Assembly: GCA_028292185.1 (NCBI GenBank)
Contig: JAQGMT010000303.1
Location: 1 to 6,604, forward strand
Origin: Ramlibacter sp.
GTDB taxonomy: Bacteria > Pseudomonadota > Gammaproteobacteria > Burkholderiales > Burkholderiaceae_C
DNA: 6,604 nucleotides
Reading direction: 5' to 3'
Part shown: one piece after another, positions 6,207 through 6,604 of the stretch
Layout of the letters: each line of letters opens with the position of its first letter
Numbering within the stretch: the first letter of the stretch is position 1
Position numbers and translations under genes: made by a program
Notes under the pieces: generated by a model
The model's input: only the letters and a program-made list of their open reading frames with translations
Database searches by the model: none
What the model was told of the DNA's origin: nothing

Positions 6207-6604
6207 CTAATAGTAATTGCCGGCCAGCGACGCGGATTCCAGCAGCAGCAGCACGGCGAACATGCGCACCAGGCCCTGCAGGGCCGCGCTCTCGCGCGAG
6301 CCGCCGCCTTCCAGGTCGTACAGGCCCGAGGCCATCGGGATGATCGAGACCGCCACGCTGAAGAAGAAAGTCTTGAGAAGGAACACCAGCGAGACGGCGG
6401 GATTGAAGACGCGGCCGAATACACGGGTGTACGCCGGCACGCCGGCCGCCGTGAAGCCATACACCGCGAAATAGGCGAGCACCAGTGCCACGATGCAGCT
6501 GAGCGCCGCCAACGTCACGGTCGCGTAGATGCCGGCCAGCGCCCGAGGCAGCGCCTGCGTGACGATCGGATCTTCCCCCGCGCCGAGCAGCGCATCGAAG
6601 CGCC
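6207..6604 (-). CDS. MlaE-type ABC transporter permease, C-terminal part (5' end outside window)
   Basis: Reading leftward from the right edge, the first full codon ends at 6602 and 131 residues remain before the TAG at 6207-6209. The fragment has the MlaE/YrbE signature TQALPRALAG (compare LPRVLA), then a hydrophobic segment ending LVLAYFAVYG, a loop, the PAVSLVFLLKTFFFSVAVSIIPMASG segment that corresponds to the late helices with the conserved K (compare LIKSxxF), and a C-terminal hydrophobic stretch before the final NYY. An MlaE permease normally has about 250-370 residues, so roughly half is seen. It forms the transmembrane core that works with a cytoplasmic ATPase (not in view, probably upstream or elsewhere) and with the MlaD-like protein encoded 6 nt downstream. 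The role in lipid trafficking is inferred from family and operon. Confidence 0.88.
   Translation of the reverse strand, partial: RFDALLGAGEDPIVTQALPRALAGIYATVTLAALSCIVALVLAYFAVYGFTAAGVPAYTRVFGRVFNPAVSLVFLLKTFFFSVAVSIIPMASGLYDLEGGGSRESAALQGLVRMFAVLLLLESASLAGNYY

Noticed and set aside
5221..6207. An open frame that fuses the lipoprotein with a long R-rich N-terminal extension over the MlaD-like gene.
   Set aside because: The extension is the out-of-frame shadow of the MlaD-like gene. The lipoprotein has its own ribosome binding site, ATG at 5220 and a signal peptide, so the fusion is not real.
1..6604. CRISPR arrays, insertion sequences, tRNA genes or attachment sites.
   Set aside because: No regularly spaced direct repeats, transposase-like frames, terminal inverted repeats with target duplications, or cloverleaf-like sequence were found on reading both strands.

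Overview
The window is very GC-rich and has a coding style typical of Betaproteobacteria. The periplasmic binding protein of the Bug (TctC) family, the LysR regulator next to a divergent aconitase-family operon, and the MlaE/MlaD-type genes all point to the order Burkholderiales. This placement is inferred from gene content. No rRNA or other marker gene is present.

Positions 1-2810 hold a leftward operon. Its order of transcription is a LeuC/aconitase-type large subunit (2810-1488), a LeuD-type small subunit (1495-950, overlapping the large subunit by 8 bp), then a GTG-started Bug-family solute-binding protein (897 to the left edge, C-terminus cut off). The large subunit keeps the three cysteines expected to bind a [4Fe-4S] cluster. 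The pair lacks several substrate-binding signatures of true isopropylmalate isomerase or aconitase, so I read it as a hydro-lyase of unknown substrate, not the leucine-pathway enzyme. The binding protein probably captures the carboxylate that the enzyme, or a partner outside the window, then processes.

Positions 2811-2906 are a compact divergent promoter region. A LysR-type regulator (2907-3833) runs rightward from it. Two dyads with centres 22 bp apart sit where a LysR regulator would bind to control both the operon and its own gene.

Positions 3863-4351 encode, leftward, a small exported protein of unknown function. Behind it lies a 218-bp gene-free stretch containing a cluster of inverted repeats. 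This part is visibly less GC-rich than its surroundings.

Positions 4570-6604 hold a second leftward operon for an Mla-like lipid transport system: the C-terminal part of an MlaE-type permease (cut by the right edge), a single-domain MlaD/MCE protein anchored in the inner membrane, and a lipoprotein overlapping it by 4 bp. No ATPase is visible; it would lie outside the window.
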